Below, piece by piece: positions 1-8,351 of a stretch of 13,276 nucleotides of DNA. The notes beneath the pieces were generated by a model. It saw only the letters and a list, made by a program, of their open reading frames with translations. It searched no databases and was not told the origin of the DNA. The stretch comes from Cochliopodium minus (lineage: Eukaryota; Discosea; Himatismenida; Cochliopodiidae): the NCBI GenBank assembly GCA_024220525.1, contig JAMYWO010000018.1, positions 158,351 through 171,626 on the forward strand, in the 5' to 3' direction. How positions within the stretch are numbered: the first letter of the stretch is position 1; each line of letters begins with the position of its first letter. Position numbers and translations under genes: made by a program.

Positions 1-22
1 TTTATAACACTTCATTGTTTAG

Positions 23-776
23 AACGCAAAACTTGTGGAATATTTCCGTTGTTTTGAAGGAGTTTTGTTGACAATGAGAACCAAATCAAAAACCAGACCT
101 CCAACTTCTCTTGGTAATACAGATCGAAAATTTATTTTAAATTCAAAAAAAACTAACAAAACCTTTCAAAAAAATGAAAATAAAAAAAAATACAGGTGAT
201 GAAAATCCAGAAATGGATGAGGATTCAAGCCGTTTTTTCAATAACAAAGAAATGTTCACTTCTCTTATCAAACAATCTTACGATTTGGAAACAAACAAAT
301 CAATTGTGAAACATTGGTCATACAATGATGAAGACAAATCAAGATGGATAATAGAAGTTTGTTTGAATGCTTTCAGTTACTCTTTTAGAGAAGACAAACC
401 AAAGTACCCTCTCAACATCGCTACTTTACTCAAAACCATTGTTTCAGAAGTGAATGATGACTATGTTCAGTTGAGAATAACTTTGATTTTCAAAAACAGT
501 TATGGATGTTTCTTTAGTATTCTTGATAACAACACCCACAAGTCCCCAACTGTATTTCAGGCTATTGGTGTCATCACTTCTCTTCTTCCTGATGACAACA
601 ATGCAGGAAATGAACTTGTTACTGCTTACTTCTACAACATGAAGGATGATTTGAAGTGGATCCTCAACTTTCTTCAGAAAAACTCCACCCTTCCAATGTT
701 TGATATCATCTTCAAGAAATGGAGCTTGTTGTTTGAAGGAAAGCTTCACAAAGAAGGTGTTTGGAAGAAAAAATAA
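23..776 (+). CDS. 3' part of an unrecognised helical protein gene (5' partial)
   Basis: Two coding exons are visible, 23-113 and 196-776 (stop TAA 774-776). The intron at 114-195 (82 bp) has a GTAATA donor and an ACAG end. It splits a Gly codon in phase 1, so the reading frame runs straight through. The frame is also open upstream of the first ATG (position 74) back to 23, where a TTTAG acceptor-like end follows T-rich sequence. The stretch just before that ATG (AKLVEYFRCFEGVLLTM) reads like real protein. I therefore infer that the window opens inside an intron and that more exons lie to the left. If instead ATG 74 is the start, the protein is about 207 aa. The product is mixed-charge and mostly helical, with an acidic patch near its start and a basic C-terminal end (WKKK). 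It has no signal peptide or membrane segment. I do not recognise the family. The style recalls the alpha-helical flanks of very large deubiquitinases, but that is only an impression. Confidence 0.72.
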
Positions 777-990
777 CCTTCTTCAATTCTTATTTTCCAA
801 AATTATATCAATTAAAATCAATTTATCCCAAAAATATTTTTTCACTAAGTTCATAATAACAAAAACAACATCTATCAAATTTCTTTCAACAATTTATTTA
901 ACAAACTTATTCATTTCTTGTATTCAGAAAATAAAGATTTAATTTAAATTAAATATTTTTATTTTAATTAATTTAATTTAAAATCATGTC
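777..990. other. AT-rich spacer between two convergent gene ends
   Basis: This 214-bp spacer lies between the stop of the plus-strand gene and the stop of the minus-strand secreted-protein gene. It holds AATAAA (930-935) downstream of the first gene. It also has an A/T-only block at about 938-982, where AAATTAAAT-type and ATTTAATTT-type words face each other. This is consistent with shared 3' ends and polyadenylation signals on both strands. I see no gene here. Confidence 0.5.
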
Positions 991-1931
991 TTATACATTA
1001 TTATTGGTCGAACCGTACACAAAATCATTAAATGCTCCAGATAAAACCACATAAGCAGGACCCCAAGAATATAAATTATAAGAACTTGGAAGACTTTCGA
1101 CAGAAGTCACTGTAGATAATTAATGTTTGAATAAGATGAAAAATCAATAAAAATAAGAGTTAATGTTATCAAATAAGATGAAGAAAAAATAATAATAAAA
1201 GAAATGTATTAATTTTTTACTTTTTCTGCTTTTACTGTCATCTCCAACAAATCCCACATATGTTCTTATATCACAACTTCTTGGATTTTTCGTACAGTTA
1301 AATTTATTGATAGCTATTCCACAAAAACCATCAATGCAATCAGTGGTATTACATTCTTGGCATTCAGTTGATAAAGTTTGATTATTTTTTTTTTGATTAG
1401 CCCATGTGATACTTTGGGGAACTCCTTTCAAAAGAGCAATTTGTGCTTCAAAAAAACTAACCATCTTTCCATTATTTGATACTCTTTTTTTGGTGGATGT
1501 TGTATTTGTCCCATTATAATAAACTACTATCCAAACTGTTGTTGTATTCATTCCTATTAAATCCCATGCTTTAATTATATTTGGGATTAGAAAAATAAAT
1601 AGGTTAAATTTTAAAATATATTCAATTTTATTTGAGAAGAAATTATATTATAAAATTGAAGGGAATTCTTACATCCATTGACCACCATTCTAAAAAAATT
1701 ATCTATTTTTGGATAATAATTTGATTTTTTTCTGATAGTAGTATTAGTTGTGGTTCCAATAATTGTTGTTTCCAAATAGAATTCAACATTTATATAATCA
1801 TTAAATACAAATGATGTTTGATTCCTTAATGGCATAGTTGTGGTGTTTGATGGTGGATAATTTGTGTCAAATGCTCCCCATGAACAATAATTAAACAAAA
1901 ATATTAAAAAAATTAAAGACAGTAATCTCAT
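991..1931 (-). CDS. Secreted, heavily N-glycosylated Cys-rich protein, family unknown
   Basis: Three exons on the minus strand: 1931-1673, 1568-1221 (or ending at 1236) and 1109-991 (stop TAA). Intron 1 (1672-1569, GTAAGA..AAAG) joins in phase 1 and gives the segment NGSWDLIGMN. The nearer AG at the end of this region would create a TGA stop, which supports the chosen acceptor. Intron 2 ends in CTACAG and is also phase 1. The product is about 241 aa, or 236 with the other donor. The N-terminus, MRLLSLIFLIFLFNYC, is a clear cleavable signal peptide. I count about ten N-x-S/T sequons, many as NTT, and a cluster of six cysteines in the middle (ECQECNTTDC, FCG, NCT, SCD). No later membrane segment is present, so it is probably secreted or surface-attached. 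The ATG sits directly behind an A-run, as in other AT-rich amoebae. I do not recognise the family. It could be a lineage-specific matrix or surface glycoprotein. Confidence 0.75.
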
Positions 1932-2134
1932 TTTTTTTTTTGTTTATTTTTTTATTCATTTTCACTGAGAGAATAAAAAAAAAAAAAGTGAAGGGAATAT
2001 AAAAAATATTTTTATAAAATAAGTTATTTAAATTCTCTTTAATTTGAGTATTCTTTCTTTCATTAACATTCAATACAATTAAATATTTTCTTTATATAAA
2101 AAATGAAAGAAATAACAAAGGAGCTAAGGAAAGT

Positions 2135-3112
2135 TCAAAAAAACAGGTTTGATAACTTTCCCCAGAATCCCATTGATTGGTCTCTTTTGTTATTGCTGTT
2201 GTTATTTATAGTAGTGATGCTATTTGAGCCTCCAGTTTTTATTTCTTCTCTATAATAATCATTTTCTTTATCTTCAGAGGTTACTTTAAATCCAATTTCT
2301 TCAATGTTTTTAACAATATCAGATTCTTTGCATTTTGCTCTAATTACTATTCTCTTTAAAGAAAAGTCAATATTAAAAGAAATAATTCCTTGTGTGCTGA
2401 GAATCTTCTTTTCGATTAAAGATTGATTTTCTCTTTGTAATTGGTTTATGTATAAAGTGAAGGTATTGATTTGTCTTGGTGTTTCTGTTTTGGTGGAAAT
2501 CTCTTTTCCTCTGTAGGTGAATGAAGATGGAATGTTTGTCTTTGTTGAAAAAACTTTTCTGCTTAAAACTTTTTCTTTGTTTGTGGTTGATGTGGAACAA
2601 TCTTGGGTGTTGGTTGATTTATTTTCATTGTTTTCAAATAAAAGATTCAATACTTCATTTGCTTTACTTTGGATGTTTGAATTGAGTGAATGTTTTTTGA
2701 TTAATTCAACCTCAAATGTCGCATTTCTCAATTTTTCCCTTAATATATTTTGAAATAAAGATAAAAAAATAAGCAAAAAAAATTTCAAAAAAAAAAATAT
2801 CGTTATACCTATTTTGCTTCTCTCTTTTTTGAATTTTAAAAAATCTAAAAAGACAAAAATATTAAGAATATTTCTTACTGCGAAAGCAAATATACAATTT
2901 CTATTCCAATTAATACAACTTCTTGATCATTACTTTGCAAAAATAAATCAAGTCCAGGTGGTGAATTTTTTTCTGAAGGCTATTTTTTTCAATTGATGTT
3001 AAAATATTTATCAAAAAAAATATTTGGTGACTATTATTACAATTATGTAATTTCTATTCGATTGATCTTTGCATAGATTTCTCAATTTTGTTGCAATTGA
3101 TTTTGTATCCAT
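2135..3112 (-). CDS. armc1: ARMC1-like protein (armadillo repeat plus HMA-like domain)
   Basis: Proposed exons are 3112-3041, 2979-2879, 2844-2809 and 2738-2135 (stop TGA), giving 270 aa against 282 in human ARMC1. All joins keep frame (phases 0, 2, 2). Residues 1-24 resemble the start of ARMC1 (KLRNLCKDQSNRNYII against its QLRDLAADPLNRRAIV), and exon 2 carries PPGLDLFLQSNDQEVV, matching the first armadillo helices. Residues about 161-223 match the ARMC1 heavy-metal-associated-like fold (TLYINQL...GIISFNIDFSLKRIVIRA). The metal-binding CxxC is absent, as in ARMC1. The C-terminus ends in a short aromatic tail (FWGKLSNLFF), which also resembles human ARMC1. In animals ARMC1 is cytosolic/mitochondrial and affects mitochondrial distribution together with the MICOS-SAM bridge. 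That role is carried over here by family only. The 36-nt third exon is optional in frame, so its use needs transcript data. The central Ser/Thr/Asn-rich linker is divergent. Confidence 0.84.
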
Positions 3113-3338
3113 TTTTCAAACCTAATTTCTATTTATATATTTTAATTTTTTTTTTTTTTAATTAATTTAATAACGATAATTTTTAATCCTTTTTATATTT
3201 TGAAAAAAGAGCGCTAAAATAAAATTTTAGAAATGATATTTTTGATTGATCAAAAAAGGTTTTTGGGAAATGAAATGAATGCTTTGGGAAATTGATGTTT
3301 TATATTAATTAAAATTTTTTATTAATTATGTTCTATTT
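3113..3338. other. AT-rich intergenic spacer, likely promoter of the ARMC1-like gene
   Basis: This 226-bp spacer lies between the ARMC1-like start and the sorting-nexin stop. It contains a long T-run (about 3148-3159) and A/T words such as TTAATTAATTTAA, typical of promoters and 3' ends in very AT-rich protists. No ORF or RNA gene is evident. Confidence 0.4.
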
Positions 3339-5324
3339 TCAAACATCAACTTTTGTTAAAAATTGCTTCCAACTATCACTGCTTTGATTATTCATGTCTT
3401 TATTGAATTGAGCTAAATTTTTGTTAAAGAAGGAATCAATATAAATTTAAAAGAAAAAGTTAGTTTTTTTTTTCAATTACAAAACTTGATCATAGCATCC
3501 ATTATTTGATGGGTGTAATCTCTTTCGAATTGGACAATCTCATTTTTAACTTCTTCACTGAATTGTTGGAAATTAAACTTTTTATCTGAAAAAAAAAAGT
3601 TAAAACAAGTTAATAAAAAAAATAAAAAAAGAAGGATTACCATTGTAAGCTATTTCGAGTTTACTTATTTCAACTTTATTGTTACTATTTTTTTTGGCTT
3701 CCAAGTTTTTTTCAGCTATTTGATACTCATGCAAAACTAATTTTTAAAAAATAAAAGGATTAAATAAGTACAGTCAAAAATAAGAAAAATAGTCAATATT
3801 AAAATAAAAAATAAAAGATAATTAATATTAAATAAAATTATTGATAATTTTTAAAATGATTTTGTATTAAAAAAAAAAAATTTGAGATACCTTTGGTTCT
3901 GTTTTGGAGGATAATTTTGGCACTTGCTAAGTAACGGACATAAAAAAAGAGTAAGTCTCTGCAATGTATTGCCTGTTTTGCTATAGCATTACTTTTTGTA
4001 AAAATTAATAAATAAATAATTAAATAAATAAAAGTAATAAATAAATAAATTATAAAATAAATAAATAATTAAATGAAATATTAAGAGGAAAAAAAGGTAA
4101 AATACTTCATGTTGGGAACAACTTCAGAAGAAGAATGGGAAAAAAGAGAAAAATTTTGAGGGAAATGTTCATCATCAAATTTTAATTGGGAAATGGTTTG
4201 AGCAGATTTGGAAATACTGGAGTATAGTGCACAAACACTCAACAAATGATTGCATATTGTGTTCGCATGGCTTGCTATCAATTCTAGTTCCTCAGAGAAT
4301 GTATTTATCAACTTTGTTTTTTCCAAAAACCACTCATCTGGCTCTATGATATTTATGGTACATTTAAAAAAAATAATTTTAAAAATAAAAAAAAAAAAAT
4401 AAATAAAAGAATATGGTATTTGAGATGGGATTATGTTTTATAAAAATATTGCCTTCGATGGTACTAATACTCGTTTTTAGACTTTTAACAGAAGATTTGG
4501 CACCTCCCAAAAGATTACTGAAATAATTCCCAAATGAATTGTTTGATTTTTCTTCTCTGGACTGTATAAAATCAGTTCAGAATGAATAATAAAGATTATG
4601 AGGGTTATAAATGTAAAATGTAAAAGATATAAGATCCAAAAGTAATACTAGTTTTAAAAGTAGTTTTTGATTTTTTACGCTTGATTTAAAGAAATCTTTG
4701 AATTCTTGGCTCTCTCTCAATTTGGGATGAGTAGAGATGCAGTGTAAAAAGTTTTGTAATTGTCTCTTTCTATAATTTAAAAATTCTTTTGGGAATTTGC
4801 TGTCATTTTTTCCAAATACGCTTTGCCAATCCTTTTCTAGATATTTAAAATAATTAATTTAGTTTTTTTCTTTTTTGAAATTTTTTCAATCAATTTTTCA
4901 AAATCTCTGAAATTCTTTTTTTTAAAATTACCTGGAATAGGGGGAATGATGGTTGATTGATGTTTTTCTAATAATTTTTCTCTCAAATAAAGAAAATCAC
5001 TGTATCTTCTATCCACCAAGATTTTATCTCCTGGAAATCCACTTAAATGCGTCTCCAATTGAATTTCAAAAACAGCATATGCGCTCATACCTTCCCCAAT
5101 AACCTTTTATAATTAAATTAATTGATTGTCACAGAAAATAAATATATTAATATTACTTTGGCTGTTTTGCATGTAACAATGATTGGATTTTCTTCACTTT
5201 CTTTTTCTTCATTAATTGTTTCATTTATTTGTTCATTGATCTTTTCAAATTCTTGTTGTATCATCAAATCCTCTTCAATATTTGATTGAGTAATTTGATC
5301 ATTATTCTCTTCTTCCTTTAACAT
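3339..5324 (-). CDS. snx1: PX-BAR sorting nexin, SNX1/SNX2/Vps5 type (retromer)
   Basis: Nine exons on the minus strand: 5324-5157, 5103-4932, 4836-4649, 4561-4465 (alternative ends 4471 or 4453), 4343-4106, 3991-3891, 3736-3641, 3585-3481 and 3412-3339 (stop TGA). The product is about 412 aa. Residues 1-50 are acidic and disordered. The PX domain (about 50-165) shows IGEGMSAYAVFEI, the PI3P-binding RRYSDF motif at 88-93, PPIPEK at 110-115, and RKRQLQNFL followed by HPKLRES. Next comes an amphipathic linker (NLLGGAKSSVKSLKT) and PDEWFLEK, which matches DIWFEEK of human SNX1 at the start of the BAR domain. The BAR coiled coil fills the rest and ends in SSDSWKQFL, like YWEAFL in SNX1. The protein should bind PI3P on endosomes, dimerise and tubulate membrane for retromer recycling. 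It is shorter than human SNX1 (522 aa), mainly at the N-terminus. The start is the first ATG in frame. An in-frame GTG two codons earlier is less likely. Confidence 0.92.
4005..4078. repeat. AAAT-type microsatellite in sorting-nexin intron 5
   Basis: Degenerate TAAA/AAAT tetranucleotide repeats (aataaataaat with single-base interruptions) fill most of the intron between the fifth and sixth sorting-nexin exons. The composition is A/T apart from isolated G bases. It is a simple-sequence expansion with no coding potential. Confidence 0.8.
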
Positions 5325-5478
5325 GCTCACTATTAAATATTATATCCTTTTTTTTTTATTTAATTTATTTTTGAATATTTTTTTTTTATATTTTAGGTTA
5401 TTTTGAGGGAAATACGAGTAAAGAATTGTGTTATGATTTGGATTAAAGAAAAATATTTTTAAAAACGTGATTCTAATT
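5325..5478. other. Spacer between FKBP15-like stop and sorting-nexin start
   Basis: These 154 bp separate two minus-strand genes. The stretch must hold both the 3' end of the upstream FKBP15-like gene and the promoter of the sorting-nexin gene. It contains T-runs at about 5349-5358 and 5381-5388 and an ATTTAATTTATTT word. No gene is seen. Confidence 0.4.
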
Positions 5479-7530
5479 TTAATTCAAAACTTTGGTTGTG
5501 ACTACTTTGATGGTATCCAAAATGGTTTTCAGAATCTCTTCATCTTCAATCTCATCACGAAGAGAAAAGTAGAGTTTATTCATGATCATTTTAGCAAAGG
5601 AAGCTTTTTCTTTTTCATCAAAAGAAGAAGAAGAGGTAGAAGCAGAAGACTTGGCCTCCTTAAGATCATCTCTCAAATCTTCATTTTCGACAATTAATTT
5701 CTTTTTTTCTTTTTGAAGTTGATTGACTTTTTCTTTGAGTTGAATGATTTCATTTTTTCTGGATTTCTTTTCTTGAGAATCTTCATCATCAGAGGAGGAT
5801 CTTTCTTTTCTTTGAGAGTTTTTGGAAACCTTTCTTACTGACTTTTCTATTTCAAACAAGAGATCCTCCATCTTTTCCATTTTTTTGTTGATGCTGTTCA
5901 AAGGATTGGCGACTTCTTTTTTTATAAGGGAAGAGGTGTTCTGGAGATGTTCTTTGTTTATTTTTTCTAAATCAAAACTCTCTTCTGTTTGTTGAGAAGA
6001 GTATTTAAGATAAGGAGGGTGGGAGTTTTCTTGTTGATTTGGTTGATTTGGTTGATTATATTGGTGATTATGTTGATTATGTTGTTGATTGTTATTTGGA
6101 AGGCTGTTTGTATTTTGTTGGTTTAGATTATTGACATAGGGTTGATTAGGATGATTGGATAGTTGATTGAGAGGAAGGGAATTGGGGAGATTGAAATTGG
6201 GATTGGAGGAAAGATTAGGAGCATATGAAAAAGGAGCGGAAGGATTGTGTGGAAGTTGATTTTGATTTTGAGAATTATCTTGAAATTGTTGTCCTTGTAC
6301 TTGTCCTTGTTGTTGATTCTGCAAATTGCTCAAAATTTCTTGAATTTTTTTGTATTGTTCTTTCAGATTGTTCAATTCATTCTCTTTTTCATCATTGGAG
6401 GGAGTAGGAGTAGGAGTGGGGGTAGGTGTAGGTGTAGGTGTTGGAGTTGATGGAGTTTGTGGAGATTCAGTATAAGCAACGAGAGTGGAAGAAGAAAAAG
6501 AAGAAGGCGTGGAGGTATCGGAGGAGGAAGAAGAAGAGGAAGAGGGAGCTTTTCCTACTTTGGAAAGAAGGATGGTATAGAGAAGAGGAGAATTGGGTGG
6601 GATTTTTCCGGCAGAAGAAGAACCATAACCCAATGAAAAAGGCACCACAATAGCACGTTTTAAAAATTTAAACATTCCCTTCAATCCTTTTTCTAAACCC
6701 TTCACTATCGTTTTCTCTTCTCCCAAAACAAAGATTTTCTCATTTTGTTTGTTAATCTCTGTAAGCTCCAAACTCTTCTCGATTACACTTTCAACAGAAT
6801 TGATACCAATTTTCCATCCTTTGTCTATTTCTGTTGCTTTCTTTTCCACAAAATTCAAATCTTGAAATAGAAGTTTTGAAAAATTCAAATTTGCAGCCTT
6901 TCCAATCAAGATATTTGTTGCAAATTTTTCCAATTTATCTTCTGAATCAAATCTTATTGACCAAGCTATTCCTTTTGAATTAAATTGAACATATAGATTT
7001 GCTTGTACTGTAAATTTGAATTCTTCCATCAAATTTTCAACAACAAGGTAGCTTTGTTTCGTTTTATATATTATTAATTGGTGGGTTTGTGTATTTTGAT
7101 TTATTTGCTTTAAAATTGCTGCTCCTAAAGATCCCATAGGAGTATATTGTTTGGTTTGAGTATCACTATAGTTTTTTTTTAAAAGAAATTAAAATATTAA
7201 TAATCAATTTTTGATCAAAAAAGAAAATTCTATAATCTATTTTCTCTATATCTTTATATTCTTCCAACATTCTTTGAAATATTACTATCTATATCCTTGT
7301 ATTGTTGCTGAATAAATTAATTTGCTTTGTGTTTGTTGTGGTTGTGGGTTTGGTATTTGTTGTTGAGGCTGTTGTTGCGGCTGGGTGGGTGCTTTATATG
7401 ATAAATCTTTTGGTGGTTGTTTATCATTTGAATCAAATAAATTTGCCAATGTGCTCTTTCCTCCTAATCTTTCACCAAATCCACCATCATCATCTTCATT
7501 TGCAAATAAGTTTGTTTTACCAAAATTCAT
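5479..7530 (-). CDS. fkbp15: FKBP15/WAFL homologue (WH1, degenerate FKBP, coiled coil)
   Basis: Two exons, 7530-7286 and 7165-5479 (stop TAA), give 643 aa. The 120-bp intron (GTAATA..CTATAG) splits a Tyr codon, restoring GYRYDTQTKQYTPMGSLGAAIL, close to AYRY..GQYVKQGKFGAAVL in human FKBP15. Order: acidic N-terminus with GGKSTLANLF; Pro/Gln linker; WH1/EVH1-like domain about 70-165 with GIAWSIRF; FKBP-like domain about 190-285 (FVLGEEKTIVKGLEKGLKGM, then VPFSLGYG); Ser and Thr-Pro runs; an Asn/Gln-rich segment; coiled coil about 495-590; and a C-terminal MIMNKLYFSLRD...ILDTIKVVTTKVLN block matching the conserved human FKBP15 block IMNQVFQSLRR. The FKBP Phe-Asp active-site pair is missing and the key Trp after VxKG is Leu, so isomerase activity is doubtful. 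Animal FKBP15 works on early endosomes with actin and WASH components. Human FKBP15 (about 1,200 aa) has a longer coiled coil and a tail that is absent here. Confidence 0.93.
6401..6446 (-). repeat. Thr-Pro dipeptide repeat inside the FKBP15-like gene
   Basis: A 6-bp repeat (plus strand GGAGTA/GGTGTA) encodes alternating Thr-Pro residues between the FKBP-like domain and the Asn/Gln-rich region. Just upstream in the protein, 6500-6555 encodes Ser runs. These are in-frame microsatellites in a disordered linker and are likely to be length-polymorphic. Confidence 0.85.
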
Positions 7531-7540
7531 TTGATCTATA

Positions 7541-8351
7541 GAAATTGAAAAAAATACTCTTTTATGGAATTATGGTATGGTCTCAAACCTCCTTTTTTTT
7601 TTGGAATATATTATAAAAAAAAGGAAAAAAGGGGAATCAAAGAGAGATTTTCAATAAAAATTTTACTTAATCAAAAATGCGACACAATCATCATAAATAC
7701 AAAATTTTTATTATCATTCTTTTAATTTTTGTGGTATTATTCTCTTCCCTTTATTTTGAATTTTGGTGGAGAAGAAGGATATTTGTTTTGCAACTTATAT
7801 TCAAGCCAATGCCTGTATTCTTTATGATTATCTTTACAATTATTTATGTAAATGTTTCCAATTGTTATATAAAGAAAAATAATTATTACCCATAAAACAG
7901 ATGATAGAATATGATAGACACAATTATTCCTTGTTAATATTGATCGGATTGCTGTAATTTCCATTTCAAAAATTTATTTTGAAATTCAAAAAAAAATTTA
8001 AAAATTCTCATTTAATTGAAAAAAGATTCTTTATCATGGGAGATGTGTTGCTACTTTTTTCAGAAAGTATTTAGTAAGGATTTTTTTTTGAACATTTAAA
8101 AATTTTTAAAGTTTTAAAAGTTTTTTACTTGGAATGGGTAACCACAATTTTTTTTTGAAATTAACAAGCAGTTTTCACCAAAATTTTCAAAAGGATCATT
8201 TTTAATTGGTAAAAAAATAATTGGAAAATGATTACAAAAAAAAACTTTAAAATAATTTTTTTTTATTTCCAATAAATTTTTTAGAAATTATTTATTGGAA
8301 ATAAAAATGTTTATTTAATAAAATTTATTTTTTGGTATAGGAAGAGTATTT
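7541..8351. other. Long AT-rich region with only weak coding signals
   Basis: About 800 bp lie between the start of the FKBP15-like gene and the start of the polytopic membrane-protein gene. Two overlapping antisense ORFs occupy 7677-7964; the minus-strand one is listed separately. From 7965 to 8340 the sequence is A/T runs with scattered splice-like words. There is a short ATG ORF at 8036 (MGDVLLLFSESI) ending at a GTAAGG donor-like site, and a TATAG acceptor at 8340. The last 300 bp could hold a 5' UTR intron or upstream exons of the membrane-protein gene, but I could not build a phase-consistent chain. Confidence 0.35.
7737..7964 (-). CDS. Possible small single-TM protein (75 aa), unassigned
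   Basis: This ORF runs from ATG 7964 to TAA 7737. The product has a short polar N-terminus, one strong membrane segment at about residues 19-41 (ILSSVLWVIIIFLYITIGNIYI), and a basic, Pro-containing soluble tail (YPSSPPKFKIKGRE). That layout is plausible for a tail-anchored or mitochondrial inner-membrane accessory protein. The opposite strand has a 72-codon ORF (7677-7895) that is almost all hydrophobic, as expected when AT-rich DNA is read antisense. That makes the minus frame the better candidate. No family is recognised, and the ORF is short enough to be chance in this sequence. Confidence 0.33.
   Translation of the reverse strand: MEITAIRSILTRNNCVYHILSSVLWVIIIFLYITIGNIYINNCKDNHKEYRHWLEYKLQNKYPSSPPKFKIKGRE

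Noticed and set aside
444-749. Minus-strand ORF of 101 codons
   Set aside because: It lies fully antisense to the exon at 196-776, which has better composition and a phase-consistent splice to an upstream exon.
2517-2753. Plus-strand ORF of 78 codons, and a minus-strand ORF at 2373-2600
   Set aside because: Both are alternative-frame readings of the main ARMC1-like exon, which has clear family similarity.
2739-2808. Extension of the ARMC1-like ORF to a hydrophobic start (KFFLLIFLSLF) resembling a signal peptide
   Set aside because: This is T-rich intron sequence read through. It lacks an ATG, and GTATAA..TTAAG borders join the flanking exons in frame.
4837-4931. Lys-rich extension of the PX exon (NFKKKNFRDFEKLIEK...)
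   Set aside because: Splicing at GTAATT (4931) to CTAG (4837) restores the canonical PPIPEK and the rest of the PX domain. The extension is intron.
6225-6653. Three overlapping plus-strand ORFs, rich in Leu/Val or Arg/Lys
   Set aside because: They are antisense to the Asn/Gln-, Thr-Pro- and Ser-repeat regions of the FKBP15-like gene. Their odd composition is a by-product of those repeats.
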